Below, piece by piece: positions 17,235-25,544 of a stretch of 27,043 bases of DNA. This stretch comes from 1-14-0-10-45-29 sp964532715 (GTDB taxonomy: Archaea; Micrarchaeota; Micrarchaeia; Anstonellales; Anstonellaceae), in NCBI GenBank assembly GCA_964532715.1, contig CAZHIX010000010.1, positions 1-27,043 on the forward strand, given 5' to 3'. Under the pieces are notes generated by a model. That model saw only the letters and a list, made by a program, of their open reading frames with translations. It had not been told where the DNA came from and searched no databases. The position numbers and the translations under genes are program-made. Every line of letters begins with the position of its first letter. The stretch's first letter is position 1.

Positions 17235-17252
17235 TTTGCACATATGTACAAA
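17235..17252. promoter_or_regulatory. 18-bp near-palindrome between acdA and secF
   Basis: TTTGCACATATGTACAAA is symmetrical except for one position pair. It lies 31-48 bases before the secF ATG, where an operator would act on a start near that ATG. No binding protein can be named. Confidence 0.25.
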
Positions 17253-17323
17253 TATGGATTGTTAATGAAATTAAAATGAATGTGCAACATTAAAAAAGTG
17301 AGCCTGAGCGTCAAAGCAAAAAA

Positions 17324-19039
17324 TTAATCGCAAGAATGACTTGAAATATTATAATTTAATATTTTTGAGAGCGCACTTATTGCATCATCTGGAGAGGGGT
17401 ACGTCGGTATTTGATAATCATCAAGCATTTTTGCATGAAGTTGAGTATAATCTCCACCAGTACATACTGCGACAATTGGTTTTTTTGATTTTGTTTTTGC
17501 TTGCGCAAGAACATTTATTATCCGCGAATCAAGACTTGCAGTTTGAAAAAGAATAATCACAACAATCGCATCAATATTCTCATCGGCTATTAATAGTTCA
17601 AGTGACTTTTCATAACGTTGTGAATCAGCATCTCCAATTATGTCAAGAGGATTTTGAATATTCGAATAAGATGGAAGAAAAGCTTTAAGTTCCGATTTTG
17701 TTTTATCACTAAAATGAGCAAGTTTTAATTGGTGTTTTTCAATAGAATCTGATGCTAAAACACCATTCCCACCACCATTAGTCAAAACCGCTATTTTTGA
17801 TGAAAAGAATTTTGGAACTTGAAGGATTTTTGCAAGATGAAATAATTCATCTAAATTCTGAGCTTCAATTGCACCTGCCTGTTTGATGGCAGATGAAAAA
17901 ATCTTATACGAACCTGCAAGAGTTCCGGTATGAGAAAGAGTGGCTTTTGCACCTAATGCCCCTTTTCCTGCTTTTAGTATCACAAGTGGTTTTGTAAGTG
18001 TCATTGAACTTATTGATTGCATGAATTTACGTCCATTTCTTACACCTTCAATATAAGAAATAACTGCACGAGTTTTATCGTCGTTGCAAAGATAATCCAA
18101 TAAATCTGTTTCGTTTATACATGTGCCATTTCCATAAGATATGAATTTTGACATGCCCATTGCAGATTTTGCACACAAATCAATAATGCAACCACCAACC
18201 GCACCGGATTGAGATACAAATGCAATAGAACCAGTATTTGGCCTACCCAATTTGTAAGTTGGTAGAAAAATACTATCGTTTCTCCAATCAGGATTGAGCA
18301 CACCCATACAATTTGGACCGATAAGTGCAATATTATTTTGATCGGATAATTTTTTTATTCTCAATTCTTCATTTGAATTTGAAACTTCTGAAAAACCACC
18401 AGATATTACGACTACTGATTTTAGACCATGTTTGAGTCCATCTTTTAGTATACCATACACTGTTTTTGCAGGAGTTGCAATTATTGCACAATCAATATTT
18501 TCGCCAATTTCAGATAGTTTAGAGTAGGACTTCAGCCCCATTATTTCTTTTTCATTTGGATTTATTGGATAAATTTTTTTACTAAAACCTGCTTGTAAAA
18601 AATTTCTAAGAATGGTGTGTCCGACTTTTTTTGGATTTTTTGATGCGCCTACAATTGCAACCGAATTTGGATTGAAAACATAGTCTAAATTCTTAACTTG
18701 GGGGCGTAATGTTATTTGTTTTTTTGAACATATCACATCAAAATTTGAACCACAGAGATTAGAAGTACTGTGATTATTTGCACATGTGTGAAAAGAATGA
18801 GATTTACGATTTTTATTTATAGTTGATTTTTTTGATGTTGAATAATTGTTAGGCGTTGAATATTTCTTAGAAGTTGAATGTCTTTTAGAGATTGAACTTC
18901 GCTTAGAGGTTGAGTTGTTATTTAATATTGAATGTCTTTTAGAGATTGAACTTCGCTTAGAGGTTGAGTTTTTTTTGGACGTTGGACGCGCGTTAGGTGT
19001 CAAATGTCGTTTAGAGATTGAATGCTTCTTAGACGTCAT
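17324..19039 (-). CDS. acdA: Acetyl-CoA synthetase (ADP-forming), alpha subunit, with Ser/Lys repeat extension
   Basis: With the beta subunit, converts acetyl-CoA, ADP and phosphate into acetate, ATP and CoA, the energy-conserving last step of archaeal fermentation. The enzyme core starts near residue 117: LDYVFNPNSVAIVGASKNPKKVG (CoA-binding Rossmann domain), ALIGPNCMGVLNP, FVSQSGAVGG, and the phosphorylated histidine His370 in LSHTGTLAGS. Subtracting the extension puts it close to the known alpha-subunit His257. Upstream are about 116 extra residues, of which the first 84 are hexapeptides such as STSKRS and SISKRH. ATG 19039 overlaps the beta stop as ATGA, and GGGTGAT lies just upstream, so the long form is probably translated. 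GTG 18736 could give a form without the repeats but lacks a clear ribosome binding site. Confidence 0.92.
   Translation of the reverse strand: MTSKKHSISKRHLTPNARPTSKKNSTSKRSSISKRHSILNNNSTSKRSSISKRHSTSKKYSTPNNYSTSKKSTINKNRKSHSFHTCANNHSTSNLCGSNFDVICSKKQITLRPQVKNLDYVFNPNSVAIVGASKNPKKVGHTILRNFLQAGFSKKIYPINPNEKEIMGLKSYSKLSEIGENIDCAIIATPAKTVYGILKDGLKHGLKSVVVISGGFSEVSNSNEELRIKKLSDQNNIALIGPNCMGVLNPDWRNDSIFLPTYKLGRPNTGSIAFVSQSGAVGGCIIDLCAKSAMGMSKFISYGNGTCINETDLLDYLCNDDKTRAVISYIEGVRNGRKFMQSISSMTLTKPLVILKAGKGALGAKATLSHTGTLAGSYKIFSSAIKQAGAIEAQNLDELFHLAKILQVPKFFSSKIAVLTNGGGNGVLASDSIEKHQLKLAHFSDKTKSELKAFLPSYSNIQNPLDIIGDADSQRYEKSLELLIADENIDAIVVIILFQTASLDSRIINVLAQAKTKSKKPIVAVCTGGDYTQLHAKMLDDYQIPTYPSPDDAISALSKILNYNISSHSCD
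18788..19039 (-). repeat. 18-bp coding minisatellite (14 hexapeptides) with an internal 54-bp duplication
   Basis: The first 84 residues of the alpha subunit divide into hexapeptides: MTSKKH, SISKRH, LTPNAR, PTSKKN, STSKRS, SISKRH, SILNNN, STSKRS, SISKRH, STSKKY, STPNNY, STSKKS, TINKNR, KSHSFH. A 43-bp identical stretch at 18874-18916 and 18928-18970 (period 54, three units) shows a recent duplication. The product is basic and probably unstructured. Confidence 0.9.
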
Positions 19040-19650
19040 CGTATCACCCGCACATCTGCTGCCATCAAACCTTTTGGAGTGAGTATTAACGGATTTATAT
19101 CTATTTCTTTGATTTTTTGAGCAAGCGCCAGATTTGATACCCGCCTTAATATCATTGAGAGTTCAAAAAGATTTACACCACGCTGTGAGCGAGCACCTTT
19201 TAGAATTTTAAATGAGTTGAGATTTGAAATCATTGACCGTATTTGTCTATCAGATGGAGGACATACGCGCATTTGAACATCTGAAAATATCTCTGCATAA
19301 ATTCCACCAAGACCTAAGAGAACCACTGGACCAAACTGTTCATCAAGTTTTGCGCCCACTATGAGTTCTAAAGAAGAGGGCATAAATTTTTGTACAAGAA
19401 TTTTTGCGTCTTTATCTATTTTTTTAAGACGTGTAAACTCCATTTGCGCTGATGATGAATTTTTTAAATTAAGTGCAAGTGCCTGCTGTTCAGTTTTATG
19501 AATTGCTTTTTTTGATATGAGTTTTAGAGCTATTGGATACCCAAGCTCATCTGCACAATCAATGACCTCGCTTTTACTTGATGCCACTTTGTATGGCACA
19601 ACCGCAATTTGATATTTCTCAAGTAGGGAAAAGTCCATCGTGTTTTCCAT
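19036..19650 (-). CDS. acdB: Acetyl-CoA synthetase (ADP-forming), beta subunit
   Basis: The ATP-grasp subunit that passes the phosphate from the alpha subunit's His to ADP. Visible are LGYPIALKLISKKAIHKTE with His51, the conserved beta-subunit histidine region, then LELIVGAKLDEQFGPVVLLG, GGIYAEIFSDVQMRVCP, and the C-terminal IKEIDINPLIL. Two points are unusual: at 204 residues it is shorter than the usual 225-235, and the motif after His51 reads HKTEQQALAL where relatives typically have HK(S/T)(D/E)xGGV. ATG 19650 begins 7 bases after the upstream stop, and ATG 19638 is an alternative. The end overlaps acdA by 4 bases. The substrate acyl-CoA could be other than acetyl. Confidence 0.9.
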   Translation of the reverse strand: MENTMDFSLLEKYQIAVVPYKVASSKSEVIDCADELGYPIALKLISKKAIHKTEQQALALNLKNSSSAQMEFTRLKKIDKDAKILVQKFMPSSLELIVGAKLDEQFGPVVLLGLGGIYAEIFSDVQMRVCPPSDRQIRSMISNLNSFKILKGARSQRGVNLFELSMILRRVSNLALAQKIKEIDINPLILTPKGLMAADVRVIR

Positions 19651-19657
19651 ATATACA

Positions 19658-20764
19658 TCAGCCTTGAATGAGTGCCAAAACCACAGAGATTAGAACGAAT
19701 GTAAACATCAAAAGTATCAGAACAATGTATAATGCATATTTCGTTATGTAAAATTCAAGTTTGGAAAAAAACATTTTTTGTCTATCAAGCCCTTTTTTCT
19801 TTTTTAGTGTCGCAGGATTTGCAGAATAGGCAAACACGTTTTGATTTGAGGTTTGATTTGATAAAATTGAAGGGATAGCCGTAGATGAACCTGATTTGAA
19901 ACTGTCTTTTGGAGGTGTCGTAAGTGAAACTAATTCAGAAGAATCGTCAAGTGGAGTTGCAGGAATATTTTGATGAGTAGTCTGTTTCGAACCTAGTTTA
20001 TCTGAAGAGTAAGAAGAAGATTGAGGATTAATTGTAGAATGTGAAGATGTCGGATTTGATAAATGTTCGCATTTCTCCAGCTGTGCAAATTGATCGTTGC
20101 TTTGTTTTTGATTCTTCTTTTTGTTAAATGAACCAAAATTAAATAATTCACGAATTTCGTCCTCAATAGAACTTGATTTTTTTTGTATGACAGTTGAACT
20201 ACTATTTTGCGATAAAGAGGGTGCACCCGGATCTACACTTGGTAATTTGGAACCAGAATTGCTTTCGCTACTTGAAATATGATTTATATCAGATGCTTTT
20301 ATTGAAGACCTATATCCTTTTGTAAGTAAGAATCCTTTTTCGGTTAGTGAAAAATTTACTTTTGCAGACTGTACGGATTGATCTATGTAATCGTAAGCTT
20401 TGAGTTTGTATAAGTGAAACGCCATGTCTTTTGAACGCAAATTTATGACTTTTTGTAAAGTATTTAGATCACGAACTCCAGACACCAAAGCATTTAGAAT
20501 AGTTTGATCAAGAGAATCTATTGGTTCTGATGACTTTTGTATGGCTACACTGATTAAATCTTTACCATCCCCGGATATTGTGATAAGCGACTGACCTGCA
20601 ACCGAAGATTCAATATTCAAAAGTCCCTTTAATTTCATTGAACCGATAAGATTTGCAGTATCAAAAAAGGAAGTGTTGATCTTAAGACCAAATTTCTCAA
20701 TTGTAGATTGAGAATCAATTTTTTTTAATATTAATAAGTCAAGATACGTTATATCGTCTCCCAT
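19658..20764 (-). CDS. Tail-anchored winged-helix protein of unknown function
   Basis: A 368-residue protein in three parts. Residues 1-165 look like two winged-helix units. The first is TYLDLLILKKIDSQSTIEKFG to LKGLLNIE. The second is LDQTILNALVSGVRDLNTLQKVI, then MAFHLYKLKAYDYIDQ and FSLTEKGFLLTKGY, a common archaeal regulator pattern. Residues about 166-325 are Ser/Gln/Asn-rich and probably disordered. Residues about 335-366 end the protein with one membrane helix (YALYIVLILLMFTFVLISVVLAL) after a basic KKKKGLDRQK stretch, so the N-terminal part should face the cytoplasm. It precedes acdB by 7 bases and is probably cotranscribed with the synthetase. A membrane-tethered DNA- or protein-binding regulator is an inference. 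Confidence 0.75.
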   Translation of the reverse strand: MGDDITYLDLLILKKIDSQSTIEKFGLKINTSFFDTANLIGSMKLKGLLNIESSVAGQSLITISGDGKDLISVAIQKSSEPIDSLDQTILNALVSGVRDLNTLQKVINLRSKDMAFHLYKLKAYDYIDQSVQSAKVNFSLTEKGFLLTKGYRSSIKASDINHISSSESNSGSKLPSVDPGAPSLSQNSSSTVIQKKSSSIEDEIRELFNFGSFNKKKNQKQSNDQFAQLEKCEHLSNPTSSHSTINPQSSSYSSDKLGSKQTTHQNIPATPLDDSSELVSLTTPPKDSFKSGSSTAIPSILSNQTSNQNVFAYSANPATLKKKKGLDRQKMFFSKLEFYITKYALYIVLILLMFTFVLISVVLALIQG

Positions 20765-20787
20765 ATTTGCCCTTAATCAATATAACG

Positions 20788-20795
20788 TTTATAAG
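20788..20795 (-). promoter_or_regulatory. TATA-like box for the winged-helix/acd unit
   Basis: CTTATAAA on the minus strand is centred about 27 bases before ATG 20764, predicting a leaderless start. It is part of the 207-base divergent promoter region shared with the RNase gene. Confidence 0.5.
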
Positions 20796-20857
20796 CTTGT
20801 TTGAGCGTTTGCAAATGCCTAAAAAGAGTTTGCAGATGCAAGACAACTACGAATCAG

Positions 20858-20869
20858 TTTTTAATATTA
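20858..20869 (+). promoter_or_regulatory. TATA-like box for the CPSF2-like gene
   Basis: TTTTTAATATTA predicts a start near 20889, giving a leader of about 80 bases before the RNase gene. This leader contains a hairpin and a small reading frame. Confidence 0.35.
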
Positions 20870-20899
20870 GGCTTTGATACAGTCAAAATATAGAATTGA

Positions 20900-20918
20900 C
20901 ATGAGCAAAATACTCATG
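20900..20918 (+). other. Hairpin in the leader of the CPSF2-like gene
   Basis: CATGAG at 20900-20905 pairs with CTCATG at 20913-20918 around a 7-base A/T-rich loop. The stem contains the ATG of the small upstream frame at 20901. Confidence 0.4.
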
Positions 20919-20975
20919 GACAACATAACTAACAAAAAGCAAATAGCTTGTTTGAATAAGAAGGTTTTTATATGA
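20901..20975 (+). CDS. Possible 24-residue leader peptide coupled to the RNase gene
   Basis: ATG 20901 opens 24 codons (MSKILMDNIT and onward, ending LNKKVFI). The TGA at 20973-20975 overlaps the RNase start as ATGA, the same overlap used by the real gene pair acdB-acdA. It starts about 12 bases after the predicted transcription start. No Shine-Dalgarno is present. A short frame can arise by chance in this AT-rich leader, so this is tentative. Confidence 0.22.
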   Translation: MSKILMDNITNKKQIACLNKKVFI

Positions 20976-22225
20976 AAATAGATGTATTGGGAGCCGCTCA
21001 CGAAGTTGGGCGCTCGTGTTTTGTGTTGAACGCGGATAAGAGAATAATGCTTGATTGCGGACTTAAGATACATGATAAAACAGATCCACATCTGTACCCC
21101 CTGCCACCGTATGATGGAGTTGATGCATGCGTTATATCACATGCGCATCTTGACCACGTAGGATTTTTGCCCTCCCTTTTTGATAAACACAACCCACAAG
21201 TCATATCCACACCACCAACAAGAGAAATAAGCGAATTACTACTTTTGGATTCAGCAAAAATAATTCTTGAAGAATATGGAACATTGCCATATAGAAGAAG
21301 TTCTCATGCTAATGCAATGAACTCGTTTAGGACTGTTTCTTATGGCCAACCGATAAATATTGGACAGACGACTATAACATTAAATGACGCAGGCCATGTT
21401 CCGGGTTCGTCTACAGTTTTACTTGAGAATGGACAAAAAAGAATTGTTTATAGTGGAGATTTCAAACTTTCAGATACTCAAATGCATACTCGCGCAAAAA
21501 TCACCTCGGACGTAGATGTACTTATAATGGAAGGGACATACGCAAATAGAGATCATCCGAACCGCGAGGATCTTGAAATTGAGCTTGCCAATATTGCAAA
21601 CGAAACGGTTGAAAACGGCGGAACTTTATTATTGCCTGCATTTGCAGTTGGAAGAACTCAAGAACTATTATCAGTACTTGCAAAACATACGACAGATATT
21701 GACATAAACGTTGATGGAATGGGAGTTGAAGCTTCAAAAATTGTGTCTAATTACAGTGCGTATGTAAGAGATATAAAAGAATTTAGAGAAAATATGAAAA
21801 AAGTTAATTTTATCACAGGGTATAAAGATAGAAAAAAAGTTCTTGAAAAACCTTCAGTAATAATATCCACCGCAGGTATGCTTCAAGGAGGTCCGGCGAT
21901 GCAATATCTACTTTCACTTAACAAACAATCAAGATGCGTATTTAGCGGATATTGCGTTGAAGGAACAAATGGCCATAAATTACTTAATCACGGTTATGTT
22001 GAACGAGAGGAAGAACGCATTGTACCGCACGTACCAATTTCGTACCTTGATTTTTCGGCACATGCTGGAAGAAGTGAGCTTTTTGAATATGTAAAAGCAA
22101 CAAATCCACAGAAAATATTATGCGTTCATGCAGATCCACAGGTCGGAGACAGTTTTGTAGAAGATTTGAGAATTGAAGGATACGATGCAATTGCGCCAGA
22201 TATGGGAGATAGAATAGAGATTTAA
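20972..22225 (+). CDS. Beta-CASP metallo-beta-lactamase RNase, archaeal CPSF2-like
   Basis: A zinc-dependent RNase of the CPSF73/RNase J superfamily, acting in RNA processing or decay. The 417 residues run directly from the beta-lactamase fold into the beta-CASP domain, without the N-terminal KH domains of archaeal CPSF1. Motifs: CVISHAHLDHVGFLP (motif 2), DAGHVPGSS (motif 3), YSGDFKLSD (motif 4), then beta-CASP motif A in IMEGTYANRDH, motif B in YLDFSAHAGR and motif C in KILCVHADP. The residues needed for metal binding and catalysis appear complete. The start is ATG 20972 with AAGGT six bases upstream. A U-rich terminator candidate follows. Confidence 0.92.
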   Translation: MKIDVLGAAHEVGRSCFVLNADKRIMLDCGLKIHDKTDPHLYPLPPYDGVDACVISHAHLDHVGFLPSLFDKHNPQVISTPPTREISELLLLDSAKIILEEYGTLPYRRSSHANAMNSFRTVSYGQPINIGQTTITLNDAGHVPGSSTVLLENGQKRIVYSGDFKLSDTQMHTRAKITSDVDVLIMEGTYANRDHPNREDLEIELANIANETVENGGTLLLPAFAVGRTQELLSVLAKHTTDIDINVDGMGVEASKIVSNYSAYVRDIKEFRENMKKVNFITGYKDRKKVLEKPSVIISTAGMLQGGPAMQYLLSLNKQSRCVFSGYCVEGTNGHKLLNHGYVEREEERIVPHVPISYLDFSAHAGRSELFEYVKATNPQKILCVHADPQVGDSFVEDLRIEGYDAIAPDMGDRIEI

Positions 22226-22250
22226 GAATAAGACTGGGTGCACACCGACG

Positions 22251-22264
22251 TTTTTCTTTTTTCT
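22251..22264 (+). terminator. U-rich terminator candidate after the RNase gene
   Basis: TTTTTCTTTTTTCT begins 25 bases after the stop codon. Archaeal transcription commonly ends at such U tracts without a strong hairpin. GGTGCACACC just before it is too tight to form a useful stem. Confidence 0.45.
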
Positions 22265-22304
22265 TATGTATCCTTGTTTATATTTGTTTGTTTTTAATTT
22301 CGCA

Positions 22305-22312
22305 TTTATAAT
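22305..22312 (+). promoter_or_regulatory. TATA-like box of mcm
   Basis: TTTATAAT is centred about 37 bases before the TTG start of mcm. It allows a short leader carrying the GGGAG ribosome binding site at 22336-22340. Confidence 0.4.
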
Positions 22313-22345
22313 TTTTGGGCACAAAAGTCATATGTGGGAGATTAA

Positions 22346-24400
22346 TTGGAAGAGAATCTATTTGACGATTCTCATTTACAACATAAATGGGAGGAGTTCA
22401 TATCACAATACTGTTCGCAGGACTTGGCCGAACTTGAGTCTAATTATCCTACTAAAAAATCTCTCAATATTGATTATGACGATATTTCAAAATTTGATTC
22501 TGAACTTGCCGGATTTTTAATTGAAAAACCAGACCTTGCCCTTTTTGCACTAAAAAAGGTAATAAGAAAACCCACTGCGGGGATAATGGATATCGCTTTT
22601 GAACCCCATGTACGAATTTTTAATTTATCAGACAACGATCTGATGATTCAGGATATTTCTGCAAAACATGTAGATACGATAATTTCAGTAAAAGGAATAA
22701 TAACAAAAAGAACAGAAGTGATGCACAAGGTTCAGGTTGCATTATACAAATGTCTTATGTGCGACCATATAATGAAAGTGCCTATAACAAGACATACACT
22801 ACCCCCAGAAATTTGTGTGGAATGTAAAAGACGCTCACTTAAATTGGACGAGGAAGGTTCGGATTTTGTAGATATACAAAGAGCAGAGTTGCAAGAGCTA
22901 CTTGAAAGATTGAAAGGGGGTGCACCTGCCGCAAAAATAGCGCTTGTTGTTGAAGATGATTTAGTCAATAAGCTTATGCCCGGAGAAAATGCCCAGATTA
23001 CAGGCATAGTTCGCTTAATGCCCCCATCAAAACAAAAAGGAAGAGTTTCAGAAGCACTTGGAAGCATATACTCACGATATTTGGAAGTATTGAGCATAAC
23101 AACCATGAACAGAGATTTTGAAGAGATAAAAATATCCGCTGAAGAAGAAATTCAAATAAAAAATATGTCAAAAGATCCAAAAATCTATGATATTTTACAA
23201 AATGCAGTTGCGCCAGGAATTTATGGACATGAAAGAGTGAAATTGGCAGTTGTATTACAAATGTTTGGCGGAACTAAAGGAAAAATGATGCCGGGTGGTG
23301 CAAAAATTCGTGACGATGTTCATATTCTTTTAATTGGAGATCCAGGTTCTGCAAAATCAAGAATGCTTCAGTATGCAAGAGATTTAGTTCCAAAAGGCAT
23401 ATTTGTATCTGGAAAATCAGCAACTGGTGCAGGATTAACTGCATCTGCAGAAAAAGATGAACTTGGGGATGGTGGTTGGACACTAAAGGCAGGTGCACTT
23501 GTTTTGGCGTCTGGCGGGCTTGCATGTGTCGATGAGTTTGATAAAATGGATGAGAGTGAACGAAGCTCTATGCACGAAGCTATGGAATCTCAGACAGTTT
23601 CAGTTGCAAAGGCAGGCATAGTTGCAACATTTAGAACAAAATGTTCAATATTGGCAGCTGCTAATCCGAAATATGGTAGATTTGATAAAAATAGATTGCC
23701 TGCTGAACAATTTAATATTACCCCGACAATTCTTTCAAGATTTGATTTGATTTTTGTTATTTATGACGTTTTAGATAGAGTAAGAGATTCAGAAATGGCA
23801 GATGCAATTTTATCTTCACATTTAAATCAGAAAAAAGTTGTTGCGAATGAAGGCGAATTAGATAGAGATCTTCTAAGAAAATATATTGCATTTATGCGAA
23901 AAAACATTAATCCTACACTCTCAAAAGAGGCTTCAGAAAAGATAAAAGAATATTACGTTGACTTGAGAGTTCGCGGAGCACAGGCGGGTGCAGTTCCGAT
24001 AACTCCAAGACAGATTGAAGGAATTATAAGACTCACAGAGGCATCTGCAAAAATGAGGGCATCTGACATTGCAGATGCACAAGATGCAGAACGAGCGATA
24101 AGTCTTCTAAATTATATGCACGACCAAATTATGAAAGACAAAGAAACCGGGGCTATAGATTCAGATATAATTTCTACTGGAAAACCAAAATCGCAAGTTG
24201 ATAAGATAAACCAAATATTAGTGATAGCAAAGCAGTTACAAAAGAAATACGATTTGGTTGAAATAAATATGATAATTGAAGAAGCCAAAAAAGAGAACAT
24301 ATCAGAAGCAGATGCAAGAAAATTACTAGAAGAATTAATTTACAATGGAGATTTGTATAAAGTTAAACACGGTTATGTGAAAACGGTTGACGGATACTAA
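22346..24400 (+). CDS. mcm: Replicative DNA helicase MCM
   Basis: The archaeal replicative helicase, acting as a hexamer. The 684 residues show an N-terminal domain with a four-cysteine zinc site (Cys136, Cys139, Cys157, Cys160), then the AAA+ core: Walker A GDPGSAKS (331-338), Walker B ACVDEFDK (393-400), sensor 1 AAANP with Asn440, and the arginine finger in LSRFD (463-467). A C-terminal winged-helix tail (about 610-684) follows. No intein is present and the length is normal. The start is TTG 22346 with GGGAG five bases upstream; the protein begins MEENLFDDSH. Being close to a replication gene does not by itself show an origin, and no origin repeats were recognised nearby. Confidence 0.96.
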   Translation: MEENLFDDSHLQHKWEEFISQYCSQDLAELESNYPTKKSLNIDYDDISKFDSELAGFLIEKPDLALFALKKVIRKPTAGIMDIAFEPHVRIFNLSDNDLMIQDISAKHVDTIISVKGIITKRTEVMHKVQVALYKCLMCDHIMKVPITRHTLPPEICVECKRRSLKLDEEGSDFVDIQRAELQELLERLKGGAPAAKIALVVEDDLVNKLMPGENAQITGIVRLMPPSKQKGRVSEALGSIYSRYLEVLSITTMNRDFEEIKISAEEEIQIKNMSKDPKIYDILQNAVAPGIYGHERVKLAVVLQMFGGTKGKMMPGGAKIRDDVHILLIGDPGSAKSRMLQYARDLVPKGIFVSGKSATGAGLTASAEKDELGDGGWTLKAGALVLASGGLACVDEFDKMDESERSSMHEAMESQTVSVAKAGIVATFRTKCSILAAANPKYGRFDKNRLPAEQFNITPTILSRFDLIFVIYDVLDRVRDSEMADAILSSHLNQKKVVANEGELDRDLLRKYIAFMRKNINPTLSKEASEKIKEYYVDLRVRGAQAGAVPITPRQIEGIIRLTEASAKMRASDIADAQDAERAISLLNYMHDQIMKDKETGAIDSDIISTGKPKSQVDKINQILVIAKQLQKKYDLVEINMIIEEAKKENISEADARKLLEELIYNGDLYKVKHGYVKTVDGY

Positions 24401-24420
24401 ATCGAGATAGCAAGAATGTT

Positions 24421-24428
24421 TTTATAAT
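24421..24428 (+). promoter_or_regulatory. TATA-like box of the TPR gene
   Basis: TTTATAAT is centred 26 bases before ATG 24450, matching a leaderless start. No Shine-Dalgarno precedes the ATG. Confidence 0.5.
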
Positions 24429-24449
24429 TACACATATAAATATACAAAA

Positions 24450-25544
24450 ATGAACAAAATTACAAATGCATTTACAAAAAAGACAATAATAGTGAAAAAT
24501 TGTTTTTTGAATTTTTTTAGAAGAAAACGTGCAAGTACAATAGTTGAAAAAATACAAACTAATTTTTCAAATAGTGAGAACAATACCAATAAAAATCATC
24601 TTAAAAAAAGTGAGAAAATAAATAAAAACAATTTAAAATTAAAAAAAGCGTTGCAATTATATGAAACAGCAGTTAAAACAGCGAATACACAATTATTTTT
24701 AGAAGCAAGAGAATTGTGCGATCAAGTAATTAAATTTGACTGCAAATGTGCAAAGGCATATAAAACACGGGGAAAGATATGGCTTGAAATTGCCAGAACT
24801 AAAAAAATGTCTCTGAGAAGAAAAAAAGGATTTGAAAATGCATTAGAAGATCTTCAAAAATCTGCAAAGCTTGATGAAACTGATTTGTATGTGGATTTAG
24901 AAATTTCAAAAGTATATTTGCTTGATAAAAAACGCGAAAAAGCGATAGAGGTTATAGATAGAATTCTAAATAACATTGAAAAAAGCAAATATAAAGATGA
25001 CAAACAATTATTTTCAAAGGTCTATTGCGAACTTGGAAATTTTTATGCATCAGGTTTAGAAGATTGTAAAATAAAACGCAAAAAAAACAGACGTTTTGAA
25101 AAAGCAGTACAAGCATATAATAAATCACTTGAATACGATCATACTAAGTCTAATATTTACAAAAGACTTGCAATGCTTTACTATAAAAATAATGATTATG
25201 AACTATCAATAGAATATTTTCAAGAAGCAATTTATAGAGGAATGAAACGTGCAGATACATATGCTCAGCTTTCTGCAATATATTACAGATATGCACAAGA
25301 AATATTTGAACAAAACAAAGAATGCTTTTTGAAGAATCAAGAATTTGATATACAAAAAGGGATTTGGCTTCTTGAAAAAGCACAGATAAATGCAAACAAA
25401 TCACTTGATATAAACCCGCAGGATAAAACAGCTACATGGGTAAAGAATAGTCTTAATGGAAAAATACGCACTTACAAAAGACTTATGCTTAATAGTGATG
25501 ACAAACAGATTAAACAACTAAGAGAACCGTTGTATTCGTCTTAG
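24450..25544 (+). CDS. Basic tetratricopeptide-repeat protein
   Basis: A 364-residue protein of unknown role. The first 65 or so residues are Lys/Asn-rich and basic with no predicted membrane helix. From about residue 66 it is a row of TPR-like helix pairs: LQLYETAVKTAN to ARELCDQVIKFDCKCAKAY, FENALEDLQKSAKLDET, EKAIEVIDRILNN, FEKAVQAYNKSLEYDHTKSNIYKRL, and DYELSIEYFQEAIYRGMKRADTYAQL, the last two being the clearest. Such proteins usually act as protein-binding scaffolds; the partner cannot be told. Its last 11 codons lie in a 38-bp sequence that is repeated just downstream and also encodes the end of the convergent gene. Confidence 0.8.
   Translation: MNKITNAFTKKTIIVKNCFLNFFRRKRASTIVEKIQTNFSNSENNTNKNHLKKSEKINKNNLKLKKALQLYETAVKTANTQLFLEARELCDQVIKFDCKCAKAYKTRGKIWLEIARTKKMSLRRKKGFENALEDLQKSAKLDETDLYVDLEISKVYLLDKKREKAIEVIDRILNNIEKSKYKDDKQLFSKVYCELGNFYASGLEDCKIKRKKNRRFEKAVQAYNKSLEYDHTKSNIYKRLAMLYYKNNDYELSIEYFQEAIYRGMKRADTYAQLSAIYYRYAQEIFEQNKECFLKNQEFDIQKGIWLLEKAQINANKSLDINPQDKTATWVKNSLNGKIRTYKRLMLNSDDKQIKQLREPLYSS

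Noticed and set aside
22226..22345. Possible small RNA or origin in the gap before mcm
   Set aside because: The 120 bases are T-rich with only a terminator-like tract and a TATA-like box. No stable fold, origin repeats or tRNA-like structure was seen.
22346..24400. Intein or frameshift in MCM
   Set aside because: Walker A, Walker B, sensor 1 and arginine finger are spaced normally and the frame is continuous.
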